Part shown: piece after piece, positions 1 to 5,250 of the stretch
Position numbering within the stretch: the stretch's first letter is position 1
Layout: every line of letters begins with the position of its first letter
Assembly (NCBI GenBank): GCA_947630775.1
Contig: CANRIY010000091.1
Coordinates: 1-6,473, forward strand
Source of the DNA: an uncultured Clostridia bacterium
Lineage (GTDB): Bacteria > Bacillota > Clostridia > Christensenellales > Borkfalkiaceae
Direction: 5' to 3'
Length of the DNA stretch: 6,473 nt
The notes under the pieces: model-generated
Told to the model about the DNA's origin: nothing
Seen by the model: the letters and a program-made list of their open reading frames with translations, nothing else
Database searches by the model: none
Position numbers and translations under genes: made by a program

Positions 1-121
1 CATGTCATTTCGAGCAAGGCGCCCGCGGCGAGTAGCCGCGGGCGCCGCCGTCGAGAAATCCCGGCAAGGGAAGCGGTAGAGATGTCTCGACAAGCTCGAC
101 ATGACAAAATAAAAGCCTCCC
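1..121. repeat. 121-bp palindromic intergenic repeat, copy 1
   Basis: This segment recurs at 190-310 with one difference (A at 78, G at 267). It has a cloverleaf-like symmetry. Outer arms at 3-15 and 94-106 pair 12 of 13 bases. Inside them is a perfect 12-bp hairpin (18-29 with 35-46, loop GAGTA) and an 11-bp hairpin with one mismatch (50-60 with 81-91). It carries no credible coding sequence. Symmetry and near-identical copy number two suggest a MITE- or REP-like non-autonomous element; no transposase is visible. The window begins at its first base, so its true left edge may lie outside. Confidence 0.85.
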
Positions 122-189
122 CCTTGGCTCACTTTGTTCACCACTTCCCCCTAAAAGGGGCAGCGAGGGGCGAGGGACGAACCCCACCA
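122..189. repeat. Spacer with C/G-rich repeat module between the two 121-bp repeats
   Basis: This 68-bp spacer contains the small palindrome CCCCT-aaa-AGGGG (148-160) followed by CAGCGAG. The 20 bases at 148-167 occur in reverse complement at 5074-5093, in the other repeat-rich intergenic region of this window. It therefore looks like a second dispersed repeat family rather than unique sequence. I see no gene, promoter or ribosome binding site in it. Confidence 0.55.
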
Positions 190-310
190 CATGTCATTTC
201 GAGCAAGGCGCCCGCGGCGAGTAGCCGCGGGCGCCGCCGTCGAGAAATCCCGGCAAGGGAAGCGGTGGAGATGTCTCGACAAGCTCGACATGACAAAATA
301 AAAGCCTCCC
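190..310. repeat. 121-bp palindromic intergenic repeat, copy 2
   Basis: This is a direct-orientation copy of 1-121, offset by 189 bp, with a single substitution at 267 that falls in the loop of the third hairpin, so every stem is conserved. Its right end (294-310) supplies the U-tract and one stem arm of the terminator for the LRR lipoprotein gene. The repeat thus appears to have been co-opted as, or inserted with, the transcription terminator. Confidence 0.85.
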
Positions 311-328
311 TTTTTTGGGGGGGAGGCT
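295..328 (-). terminator. Intrinsic terminator of the LRR lipoprotein gene
   Basis: On the minus strand an 8-bp stem, AGCCTCCC pairing with GGGAGGCT (321-328 with 303-310) around a 10-nt loop, is followed by TTTTATTTT. It starts 37 bases after the stop codon of the 365-3226 gene. A further small hairpin, CCGCC-gca-GGCGG (329-341), lies between the gene and the terminator. Confidence 0.8.
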
Positions 329-364
329 CCGCCGCAGGCGGTGGTAGGGGGGATGATGTCCGCC

Positions 365-3226
365 TTATTCCTTTCCGATGTACGCCGCGGGCGGGCAGAG
401 CGCAACCGCCGCAACATTCGCCGCCGCGGGATTCATTGTGACATTTCCCTTTTTGTCGATCGTCCCGTCCGTGCAGGTAATCGTATAATTCCCTGTTTCG
501 ATATCCCAATACGAACCTTTTGTAATCAAATTCCATTGATCCACAGTCCCCTTATATTGAATGCTTGTCAGCGAACTGCAATCCCTGAACGCGTACATTC
601 CGATTTCGGTCACGCTGTCGGGAATCGTAATGCTTGTCAGTGAACTGCAATCCTTGAACGCTCCATATCCGATCGAGGTCACGCTGCCGTCACTCGGGAT
701 CTCGCTTGCTTTGCACCCCGCAATCAAAGTTTTGCTTTCCGTCTCGATCAAACAGTTCCCGTCGCTATGATAGACAGGATTGCCCTGCGCTACCTCTATG
801 CTTGTAAGCGAACTGCAATCCCAGAACGCATCGCTTCTGATTGAGGCCACGCCGTTTCCGATTGTCACGCTTGTAAGCGAACTGCAACCATAGAACACGC
901 CACTTCCAATCTCCGTCACGCTGTCGGGAATTGTTATGCTTTCAAGCGAACTGCAACACTCGAACGCTCCATATCCGATCGAGGTCAATTTGCTGTTTGT
1001 CCCGAATGTCACGCTTGTAAGTGAACTGCAGCCCGAGAAAGCCATATCTCCAATCGAAGTCACGCTGTTTCCGATTGTCACGCTTGTAAGTCCGCTGCAA
1101 TCTTGGAATGCATCTTCCCCAATCTCTGTCACGCTGTCGGGGATCGTTACTGCTCCTTTGATCGCTTTTGGGATAAGCAAAAATTCTGATTTTGTTTTGT
1201 TATACAAGATCCCGTCTTGACTGCTATAATTCGGATTACTTTCATCTACTGTAACATTTTCAAGACTGTCGCAACCATAGAACGCATCCCATTCGATCGA
1301 AGCAACGCCGTTTCCGAGTGTCACGCTTGTAAGCGAACTGCAACCATAGAACACGCCACTTCCGATCGAGGTCACGCTGTCTGGAATCGTAATGCTTTCA
1401 AGCGAACTGCAATTATAGAACGCGCTGCGTCCGATCTCGGTCACGCTGTCGGGGATCTCTATGCTTGCAAGCGAACTGCAACCATAGAACGCTTCCATCC
1501 CAATCGAGGTCACGCCGTCAGGGATCTGAATGCTTGCAAGCGAACTGCAACCGGAGAACGCATATCGTCCGATTTCGGTCACGCTGTCGGGAATATTAAC
1601 GCTTGTCAGTGAACTGCAATTATAGAACGCATGATCTCCAATCGAAGTCACGCTGTTTCCGATTGTCACGCTTTCAAGCGAATTGCACCAATAGAACGCA
1701 TCCTCTCCGATTTCGGTCACGCTGTCGGGGATCGTTACTGCTCCTTTGATCGCTTTTGGAATAAATATGAATTCTGTTTTTGCCTTGTTATACAAGATCC
1801 CGTCTTGACTGCTATAATTCGGATTACTTTCATCTACTGTAACATTTTCAAGACTGTCGCAACCATAGAACGCATCCCATTCGATCGAAGCAACGCCGTT
1901 TCCGAGTGTCACGCTTGTAAGCGAACTGCAACCATAGAACACGCCACTTCCGATCGAGGTCACGCTGTCTGGAATCGTAATGCTTTCAAGCGAACTGCAA
2001 TTATAGAACGCGCTGCGTCCGATCTCGGTCACGCTGTCGGGGATCTCTATGCTTGCAAGCGAACTGCAACCATAGAACGCTTCCATCCCAATCGAGGCCA
2101 ATTTACTGTTCGTCCCGAATGTCACGCTTTCAAGCGAACTGCAAGTCGCGAACGCATCATCTGCGATTGTTATTGTATTGGTGCGAATGGTATAACTACC
2201 CGATATTGTGTTCTTCGCCTCGATCAAATGATTACCGATATACAGCACACCGCTTGAATCCCAATGACTTTGATCGTTATAATACGCCGTGCCGTGGAAC
2301 GCATCCCATCCGATCGAGGTCACGCTGTCGGGGATCTCTATGCTTGCAAGCGAACTGCAACCATCGAACGCTTTCCATTCAATCCAAGTCACGCTGTCTG
2401 GAATCTCAATGCTTGTCAGCGAACTGCAATCTTGGAACGCATAGAATTCGATCCAAGTTACAGGTTTTCCACTATAACCATAGGGAATCACAACACGATC
2501 CAAGGCTGTACTTTTATCCCAAGCTACAGAATATGCTTCATCACCATTTGAGGAATAGATAAATGGGGAATAGATAAGTCCCTTCTTTGTGTATTCCAAT
2601 TGTTCACCGCAACCCGTACAACGGTTATCCACTCCATAGGTGTGAATATGCAATTCATAGTTGCATTCCGTACAAAAGTTATCTTCCCCGAAGGAGTGTT
2701 CTGTCACTTGCGTTGTCGCCTCGGGGTGGCAAGTGGCAACATGCCAATGACCTTCTTCGCTCGATTCCCATTCCTCCGCAAAGGTATGGGTATGCTGATA
2801 GTGGCATTCCTCGCATTGATATTGCGCGTCGTAGGAATGTCCTTCCGTCACGACCTTCCCGCAGACAGAGCAGATACTCGTGTGCCCGCTTTCGGTCTTG
2901 TCGGTGTATTCGCCGAAAGTGTGTCCGACGTGCTCGTAATCGCATGTTGTACATTTGCCATTCTCGTATGTATGGGCGCCGACGTCCCCGCGTTCCTCGG
3001 AATGGCTGCAAGTGGCGGCATGCCAGTGGCCGCTCTCGTCGCTCGACCAAGTCTCCGCATACGTATGCGTATGGCCCGACGGAGTCGAACCGCCGTCGCC
3101 CGACGAATTGCCGCTTGACGAGCCACCGCCACCGTTTCCGCCAAGTCCGCCGCACCCCGCGAGGCCGAGGCATAAACACAAGACTGCCGCGAGGGTCAAA
3201 CAGACCGTCAGAATTTTGCGCTTCAT
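365..3226 (-). CDS. BspA-like leucine-rich-repeat surface lipoprotein with Cys/His-rich N-terminal modules
   Basis: A predicted 953-aa cell-surface lipoprotein. The start at 3226 is chosen over the upstream in-frame ATG at 3283 because it has AGGAG nine bases upstream (3236-3240) and begins a typical signal peptide, MKRK plus a hydrophobic stretch ending in the lipobox LAGC, with Cys25 as the lipidated residue. A Gly/Ser linker follows (26-51). Residues 52-210 hold HTHTY/HTHTF and GHWH-ATC motifs and five CxxC pairs (92/95, 119/122, 138/141, 185/188, 203/206), suggesting small metal-binding or ribbon-like modules. Residues about 241-890 are some 22 LRR_5/BspA-type units of about 23 residues (consensus SVTSIG-xxAF-xxCSSL-xSIxIPD). 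The end of the domain (888-923) has the usual QYKGT-QW and CTDGTI. BspA-like proteins are known for adhesion to host or other ligands; the ligand here is unknown. There is no LPXTG sorting signal. A 30-residue Ala-rich tail after CTDGTI is unusual. The gene has its own promoter, leader and terminator. Confidence 0.93.
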   Translation of the reverse strand: MKRKILTVCLTLAAVLCLCLGLAGCGGLGGNGGGGSSSGNSSGDGGSTPSGHTHTYAETWSSDESGHWHAATCSHSEERGDVGAHTYENGKCTTCDYEHVGHTFGEYTDKTESGHTSICSVCGKVVTEGHSYDAQYQCEECHYQHTHTFAEEWESSEEGHWHVATCHPEATTQVTEHSFGEDNFCTECNYELHIHTYGVDNRCTGCGEQLEYTKKGLIYSPFIYSSNGDEAYSVAWDKSTALDRVVIPYGYSGKPVTWIEFYAFQDCSSLTSIEIPDSVTWIEWKAFDGCSSLASIEIPDSVTSIGWDAFHGTAYYNDQSHWDSSGVLYIGNHLIEAKNTISGSYTIRTNTITIADDAFATCSSLESVTFGTNSKLASIGMEAFYGCSSLASIEIPDSVTEIGRSAFYNCSSLESITIPDSVTSIGSGVFYGCSSLTSVTLGNGVASIEWDAFYGCDSLENVTVDESNPNYSSQDGILYNKAKTEFIFIPKAIKGAVTIPDSVTEIGEDAFYWCNSLESVTIGNSVTSIGDHAFYNCSSLTSVNIPDSVTEIGRYAFSGCSSLASIQIPDGVTSIGMEAFYGCSSLASIEIPDSVTEIGRSAFYNCSSLESITIPDSVTSIGSGVFYGCSSLTSVTLGNGVASIEWDAFYGCDSLENVTVDESNPNYSSQDGILYNKTKSEFLLIPKAIKGAVTIPDSVTEIGEDAFQDCSGLTSVTIGNSVTSIGDMAFSGCSSLTSVTFGTNSKLTSIGYGAFECCSSLESITIPDSVTEIGSGVFYGCSSLTSVTIGNGVASIRSDAFWDCSSLTSIEVAQGNPVYHSDGNCLIETESKTLIAGCKASEIPSDGSVTSIGYGAFKDCSSLTSITIPDSVTEIGMYAFRDCSSLTSIQYKGTVDQWNLITKGSYWDIETGNYTITCTDGTIDKKGNVTMNPAAANVAAVALCPPAAYIGKE
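1197..1509 (-). repeat. 313-bp identical internal duplication in the LRR gene, C-terminal copy
   Basis: This stretch is base-for-base identical to 1785-2097, 588 bp (196 codons) away in the same frame. It encodes about residues 573-677, including four LRR units and the insert containing DESNPNYSSQDGILYN. Similarity continues on the low-coordinate side at lower identity (for example 1139-1196 against 1727-1784), so the perfect block sits within an older, diverged duplication. Recent gene conversion or a repeat-driven assembly effect could both explain it. Confidence 0.95.
1785..2097 (-). repeat. 313-bp identical internal duplication in the LRR gene, N-terminal copy
   Basis: This is the partner of 1197-1509 and encodes about residues 377-481. 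Identity ends sharply at 2097: the next base differs and the adjoining codons encode a different spacer (FGTNSKL) from the one next to the other copy. At the other end identity stops at 1785, where the neighbouring codons read NKAKTEF instead of NKTKSEF. Confidence 0.95.
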
Positions 3227-3259
3227 TTGTTCTTTCTCCTTTTTCTTTTCTTTGCGGGC

Positions 3260-3292
3260 AAAAAATAAGGGCGTTCCAATCACGGAACGCCC
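3260..3292 (-). terminator. Intrinsic terminator in the 5' leader of the LRR lipoprotein gene (possible attenuator)
   Basis: On the minus strand GGGCGTTCC (3292-3284), a six-base loop and GGAACGCCC (3277-3269) form a perfect 9-bp stem followed by TTATTTTTT. It lies between the predicted promoter (3406-3434) and the start codon at 3226, with no gene between promoter and hairpin to terminate. A competing pairing exists: TGCGGGC (3295-3289) can pair with GCCCGCA (3259-3253), which would occupy the base of the terminator stem. This arrangement fits attenuation or the 3' end of a small RNA, with some read-through into the lipoprotein gene. Confidence 0.75.
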
Positions 3293-3313
3293 GCATTGAG
3301 TATCCCGTCATTG

Positions 3314-3401
3314 TTGCCGCACAATTTTTTCGCGAATGGAAAGAAGGATACACCAGATGCCGGTATAGCCATTCGCGATAAAAAATAAAATTGTACGGCA
3401 A
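3314..3401 (-). ncRNA. Structured leader RNA or candidate small RNA upstream of the LRR gene
   Basis: The minus-strand transcript can fold into one long nested hairpin. The outer 15-bp stem pairs 3387-3401 with 3314-3328 (TTGCCGTACAATTTT with its complement, one G-U wobble). The middle 10-bp stem has a perfect core, CGCGAATGG with CCATTCGCG (3369-3377 with 3331-3339). The apical stem is about 6 bp, TATACC with GGTGTA. The predicted transcription start (about 3399) falls at the foot of the outer stem. With the terminator at 3260-3292 this gives a transcript of roughly 140 nt. I do not recognise a known riboswitch or T-box signature. It could instead be a DNA palindrome without an RNA role; the wobble pair mildly favours RNA. 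Confidence 0.5.
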
Positions 3402-3405
3402 ATTC

Positions 3406-3434
3406 AGTATACCACCAAAGGCGGGAAAAATCAA
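3406..3434 (-). promoter_or_regulatory. Sigma-A-type promoter for the LRR gene leader
   Basis: On the minus strand TTGATT (3434-3429) and TATACT (3411-3406) are separated by 17 bases. The expected start is near 3399, giving a leader of about 170 nt to the ATG at 3226. The -35 box lies only nine bases beyond the U-tract of the duplicated metallopeptidase terminator, so transcription from the right would be stopped just before this promoter. Confidence 0.7.
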
Positions 3435-3443
3435 CCGAAATAC

Positions 3444-3470
3444 AAAAAAATTCCCCGCTTTCCGCGGGGA
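3444..3470 (-). terminator. Intrinsic terminator within the duplicated gene end
   Basis: A 7-bp stem, TCCCCGC with GCGGGGA (3452-3458 with 3464-3470), and a five-base loop are followed on the minus strand by a T run (3450-3444). The sequence matches the metallopeptidase terminator at 4175-4202. It should block transcripts entering the LRR promoter region from the right. Confidence 0.8.
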
Positions 3471-3530
3471 TGTGTGGATCAGTCGTTGCGGTTTCTTCCG
3501 ACGAGGGACAGGAAGATGAGCGCAAACCGT
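3444..3530 (-). pseudogene. Duplicated 3' end and terminator of the neighbouring metallopeptidase gene
   Basis: Read on the minus strand this encodes RFALIFLSLVGRNRND and a stop, against RFALIFLSLIGRNRRD at the end of the intact metallopeptidase gene (4214-4936). The homology also covers the following hairpin and run of T. The two copies are in the same orientation, 731-735 bp apart, and differ by a few substitutions and a short gap. Homology begins abruptly inside the coding sequence, so there is no start and only 16 codons. It may be the displaced original end of the gene after an insertion at its 3' end, or the last remnant of a tandem second copy. Confidence 0.85.
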
Positions 3531-3558
3531 TGACATCGAATGAATATTATGGTATAAT
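3530..3558 (+). promoter_or_regulatory. Consensus sigma-A promoter of the toxin-antitoxin operon
   Basis: TTGACA (3530-3535) and TATAAT (3553-3558) are perfect consensus hexamers with a 17-base spacer. The expected start is near 3565, about 34 bases before the antitoxin ATG. The first base of the -35 box coincides with the edge of the duplicated metallopeptidase 3' end, so the operon begins right at that junction. A promoter this strong is typical of an operon that depends on autorepression. Confidence 0.92.
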
Positions 3559-3570
3559 AAGACCATAATA
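3545..3570 (+). promoter_or_regulatory. Palindromic operator overlapping the -10 box
   Basis: TATTATGGT (3545-3553) and ACCATAATA (3562-3570) form a perfect 9-bp inverted repeat around an 8-base spacer containing most of the TATAAT box. Phd/YefM antitoxins, alone or bound to their toxin, are known to repress their own promoters at palindromes of this kind. The position over the -10 box and start site suits direct blocking of RNA polymerase. Confidence 0.75.
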
Positions 3571-3598
3571 AGAACATAATTTTATCGGGAGGCATACC

Positions 3599-3874
3599 AT
3601 GACGCAACCTTTACCCAAAATTTTGCCCGTCAACGAACTGAAAAACACCGCAAATATCATGAAAACCTGCAAGGAGAGCCCCGTTCCGATCGTGATCACC
3701 AAAAACGGGTACGGCGAGGCGGTCATGATGAGCGTGAAGCTCTATGAGGAAATGTTTGCCAAAATGCAGACGGCCGCCCTCATCAATGCGGGGCTCGAAG
3801 AGGCCGAAAGCGGCGCGGCTCCCATGGACGGAAAGGAATTTTTCGATTTGATGAGGAGCAAATATGGAAAATAA
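3599..3874 (+). CDS. Type II toxin-antitoxin system antitoxin, Phd/YefM family
   Basis: A 91-aa antitoxin, a usual length for the family. Residues 8-55 resemble the Phd/YefM DNA-binding region: ILPVNELKN, then the PVPIVITKNGYGEAVMMS strand region and LYEEM. The rest is an acidic, probably flexible C-terminal part (about 60-91) expected to wrap and neutralise the toxin. The start is fixed by GGGAGG (3587-3592) six bases before the ATG. It is the first gene of the operon and overlaps the toxin gene by 11 bases, so translation is probably coupled. It is likely an autorepressor acting at the palindrome 3545-3570. Confidence 0.93.
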   Translation: MTQPLPKILPVNELKNTANIMKTCKESPVPIVITKNGYGEAVMMSVKLYEEMFAKMQTAALINAGLEEAESGAAPMDGKEFFDLMRSKYGK

Positions 3875-4175
3875 ATATCGCTTAAAAATCTTTCCTTTGG
3901 CGCAAACGGATATGGAGAACATCTTCGCTTATATCGCCGAAGAACTGAAAAATCCGACTGCGGCGATCGATCAAATCAACGACTTCGAAAAGGCTTTTGA
4001 AAATATTTGCGTTTTTCCAGAAAGTTGTCCCGTGATCGACAATGAATATGTGAAAGATAAAACCTTGCGTAAGTTGGCCGTCAACAATTACATAGCGTTT
4101 TTCCGTATCAAGGACAAGGATATTCAAGTCGTCCGTGTGCTGTACGGAATGAGAAATTATCAAGATCTTCTTTGA
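3864..4175 (+). CDS. Type II toxin-antitoxin system toxin, RelE/ParE family
   Basis: A 103-aa protein with the RelE/ParE layout: an N-terminal strand (YRLKIFPLAQ), two helices (about 14-50), a PESCP turn, and C-terminal strands with IAFFRI (77-82) and VVRVLYGMRNYQDLL. The last resembles the conserved VxRVLHGRRDY end of ParE-type toxins; Arg91, Arg97 and Tyr99 are candidate functional residues. Members either inhibit DNA gyrase (ParE) or cleave mRNA on ribosomes (RelE); sequence alone does not decide which. The start overlaps the antitoxin stop, with GAGGAG (3853-3858) five bases upstream. Its stop codon (4173-4175) touches the A-tract that is the metallopeptidase terminator on the other strand, so the two genes converge tail to tail. 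No good terminator for the plus strand is seen. Confidence 0.92.
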   Translation: MENKYRLKIFPLAQTDMENIFAYIAEELKNPTAAIDQINDFEKAFENICVFPESCPVIDNEYVKDKTLRKLAVNNYIAFFRIKDKDIQVVRVLYGMRNYQDLL

Positions 4176-4202
4176 AAAAAATTCCCCGCTTTCCGCGGGG
4201 AA
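4175..4202 (-). terminator. Intrinsic terminator of the metallopeptidase gene
   Basis: An 8-bp stem, TTCCCCGC with GCGGGGAA (4182-4189 with 4195-4202), has a five-base loop and is followed on the minus strand by a run of seven T (4181-4175). It lies just after the stop codon of the 4214-4936 gene. On the plus strand no T run follows the hairpin, so toxin-operon transcripts probably continue antisense into the metallopeptidase gene. Confidence 0.85.
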
Positions 4203-4265
4203 GTGGAAATCAATCAGTCGCGGCGGTTTCTTCCGATGAGGGACAGGAAGATGAGCGCAAAGCGT
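4175..4265. repeat. Direct repeat partner: 3' end of the metallopeptidase gene plus terminator
   Basis: This is the in-place copy matching 3444-3530. It holds the terminator, a short intergenic piece (four bases longer than in the other copy) and the last 16 codons. The repeat begins at the last base of the toxin stop codon, so the two copies flank the toxin-antitoxin operon almost exactly, leaving about 644 bp of unique sequence between them. Confidence 0.85.
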
Positions 4266-4936
4266 AAAAAGTAGACGAGGGAGATGAGCAGGGACGCAAC
4301 ATAAGTCATCGCGGCGGCGGAGAGGACTTTGCTCGCGCCGGGGAGCTCCTCTTCCGTCAGAATGCCGTCTTCGACGAGCATTTTTTTTGCCCTGCGCGAG
4401 GCGTTGAACTCCACGGGAAGGGTCGCGAGCATAAAGAGGGTGGAGAGCCCGTACAGCCCGATTCCGACATACACCGCCCATTCCCCGTACGGCACCGCCT
4501 GCCAGAAGATATCGAGCAGCAGCCCGGCGAGAATGACGGGAAGTGCGAGTCTCGACCCGATATTGGTGATGGGGACGAGAACGTTTCTGATCTTATAGGG
4601 CACATATCCCGCCTTTTTCTGCATGACATGCCCGATCTCATGCGCGGCGACCGCGACGGCCGCCACCGAAGCCGAACCGTACGTGCTCTCGGACAGGTTG
4701 ACCTGTTTTTTGGAAGGGTTGTAGTGGTCGGTGAGTCTCCCCCGCACGCGGTTTACCGAAATATCGTTGACGCCGCGCTTCCGCATGAGACGGGTCGCCG
4801 TGTCGTACCCCGTCATGATCGAGCGGTTTTGGACGCGGTCGTAGGCGGCGTAGGTGGAGTTCACCTTCGCGCTCGCATAGGCGGACAGCGCGAGGAAGGG
4901 GAGCAGAATGAGCAAGAACAAAAGATAATAGAACAT
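4214..4936 (-). CDS. Membrane zinc metallopeptidase, YugP family
   Basis: A 240-aa integral membrane protein matching the YugP / neutral zinc metallopeptidase family (Zn_peptidase_2), whose members are about 225-240 residues. The N-terminus is a hydrophobic segment (1-22). The zinc site is HEIGH at 99-103, preceded by VAVAA, with Glu176 in the LPVEFNAS motif the likely third ligand. Further membrane segments lie at about 130-147, 152-172 and 210-235. The conserved YDTATRLM (44-51) and TDHYNP (69-74) regions are present. The physiological substrate of YugP proteins is not established. The start has GAGGT (4943-4947) six bases upstream. The gene is complete, with its own promoter and terminator. 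Its last 16 codons are duplicated at 3444-3530 on the far side of the toxin-antitoxin operon. Confidence 0.93.
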   Translation of the reverse strand: MFYYLLFLLILLPFLALSAYASAKVNSTYAAYDRVQNRSIMTGYDTATRLMRKRGVNDISVNRVRGRLTDHYNPSKKQVNLSESTYGSASVAAVAVAAHEIGHVMQKKAGYVPYKIRNVLVPITNIGSRLALPVILAGLLLDIFWQAVPYGEWAVYVGIGLYGLSTLFMLATLPVEFNASRRAKKMLVEDGILTEEELPGASKVLSAAAMTYVASLLISLVYFLRFALIFLSLIGRNRRD

Positions 4937-4953
4937 GTTGTGACCTCATATAT

Positions 4954-4962
4954 ATTGTACCA
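4954..4962 (-). promoter_or_regulatory. Extended -10 promoter for the metallopeptidase gene
   Basis: The minus strand reads TGGTACAAT, an extended -10 element (TG-n-TACAAT). The -35 position has little resemblance to consensus. The expected start, near 4947, would give a leader of only about 11 bases that begins at the GAGGT ribosome binding site. Confidence 0.5.
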
Positions 4963-5009
4963 CAAAATTGGATAAAAATAACATAATCCCGATTTATTCA
5001 AAATTATGG

Positions 5010-5205
5010 GGGGTAAGAGGAGGCTCCCTCGGTCTCTCTCGCTGCCCCTCTGGGAAGTACCCGCGCAGCCCCTCTCGCTGCCCCTTTTAGGGGAAAGGGG
5101 TTTCGAAACCCCTCTGTCACTCGCAAGCTCGTGACATCTCCCCTAAGAGGGGCGACAAGATGCCCCCTTAGTTTCGGCTGAGCCTCTCCTTGTGAAGCCT
5201 TCTCC
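5010..5205. repeat. C/G-rich repeat-filled intergenic region between the metallopeptidase and obg genes
   Basis: The region carries several CCCCT-nnn-AGGGG palindromes (5081-5093, 5140-5152), a perfect 18-bp palindrome AGGGGTTTCGAAACCCCT (5096-5113), and a GTCAC/GTGAC inverted repeat (5116-5120 with 5131-5135). The 20 bases at 5074-5093 match 148-167 in reverse complement, so this is the same dispersed repeat family as in the left intergenic region. No gene is supported here; short open frames across it lack ribosome binding sites. Confidence 0.65.
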
Positions 5206-5215
5206 TCAAAAAAGA

Positions 5216-5244
5216 TTGCCAATCCCCGAAAATTCTGCTATACT
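5216..5244 (+). promoter_or_regulatory. Promoter of obg, predicted to give a leaderless mRNA
   Basis: TTGCCA (5216-5221) and TATACT (5239-5244) are 17 bases apart, and the -10 is extended (TGCTATACT). The obg ATG begins at 5251, seven bases after the -10 box, which is where transcription should start. No Shine-Dalgarno sequence is visible between promoter and ATG. Confidence 0.7.
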
Positions 5245-5250
5245 GTATGT

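Noticed and set aside
82..536. Open frames on both strands across the 121-bp repeats and the end of the LRR gene
   Set aside because: They contain the same peptide twice because they translate the repeat copies. No ribosome binding site or plausible protein composition.
561..2460. Possible CRISPR-like array because of regularly spaced similar segments
   Set aside because: The 69-bp periodicity is in frame and encodes 23-residue LRR units. Repeats and spacers are both coding and variable, and no cas gene is present.
1217..2562. Long plus-strand open frames with a repeated HAVGDLYACKRTATIER-like pattern
   Set aside because: They are the antisense reading of the regular LRR-coding repeat. They have no ribosome binding site, and the minus-strand frame is clearly the real protein.
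3227..3283. Longer form of the lipoprotein starting at the ATG at 3283
   Set aside because: That ATG lies in the loop of the leader terminator hairpin, has no ribosome binding site, and would put a charged stretch before the signal peptide.
2587..3566. Arg-rich open frames on both strands over the N-terminal part of the lipoprotein gene and its leader
   Set aside because: Composition is unlike a real protein, no start signals are present, and they overlap the lipoprotein gene and its control region.
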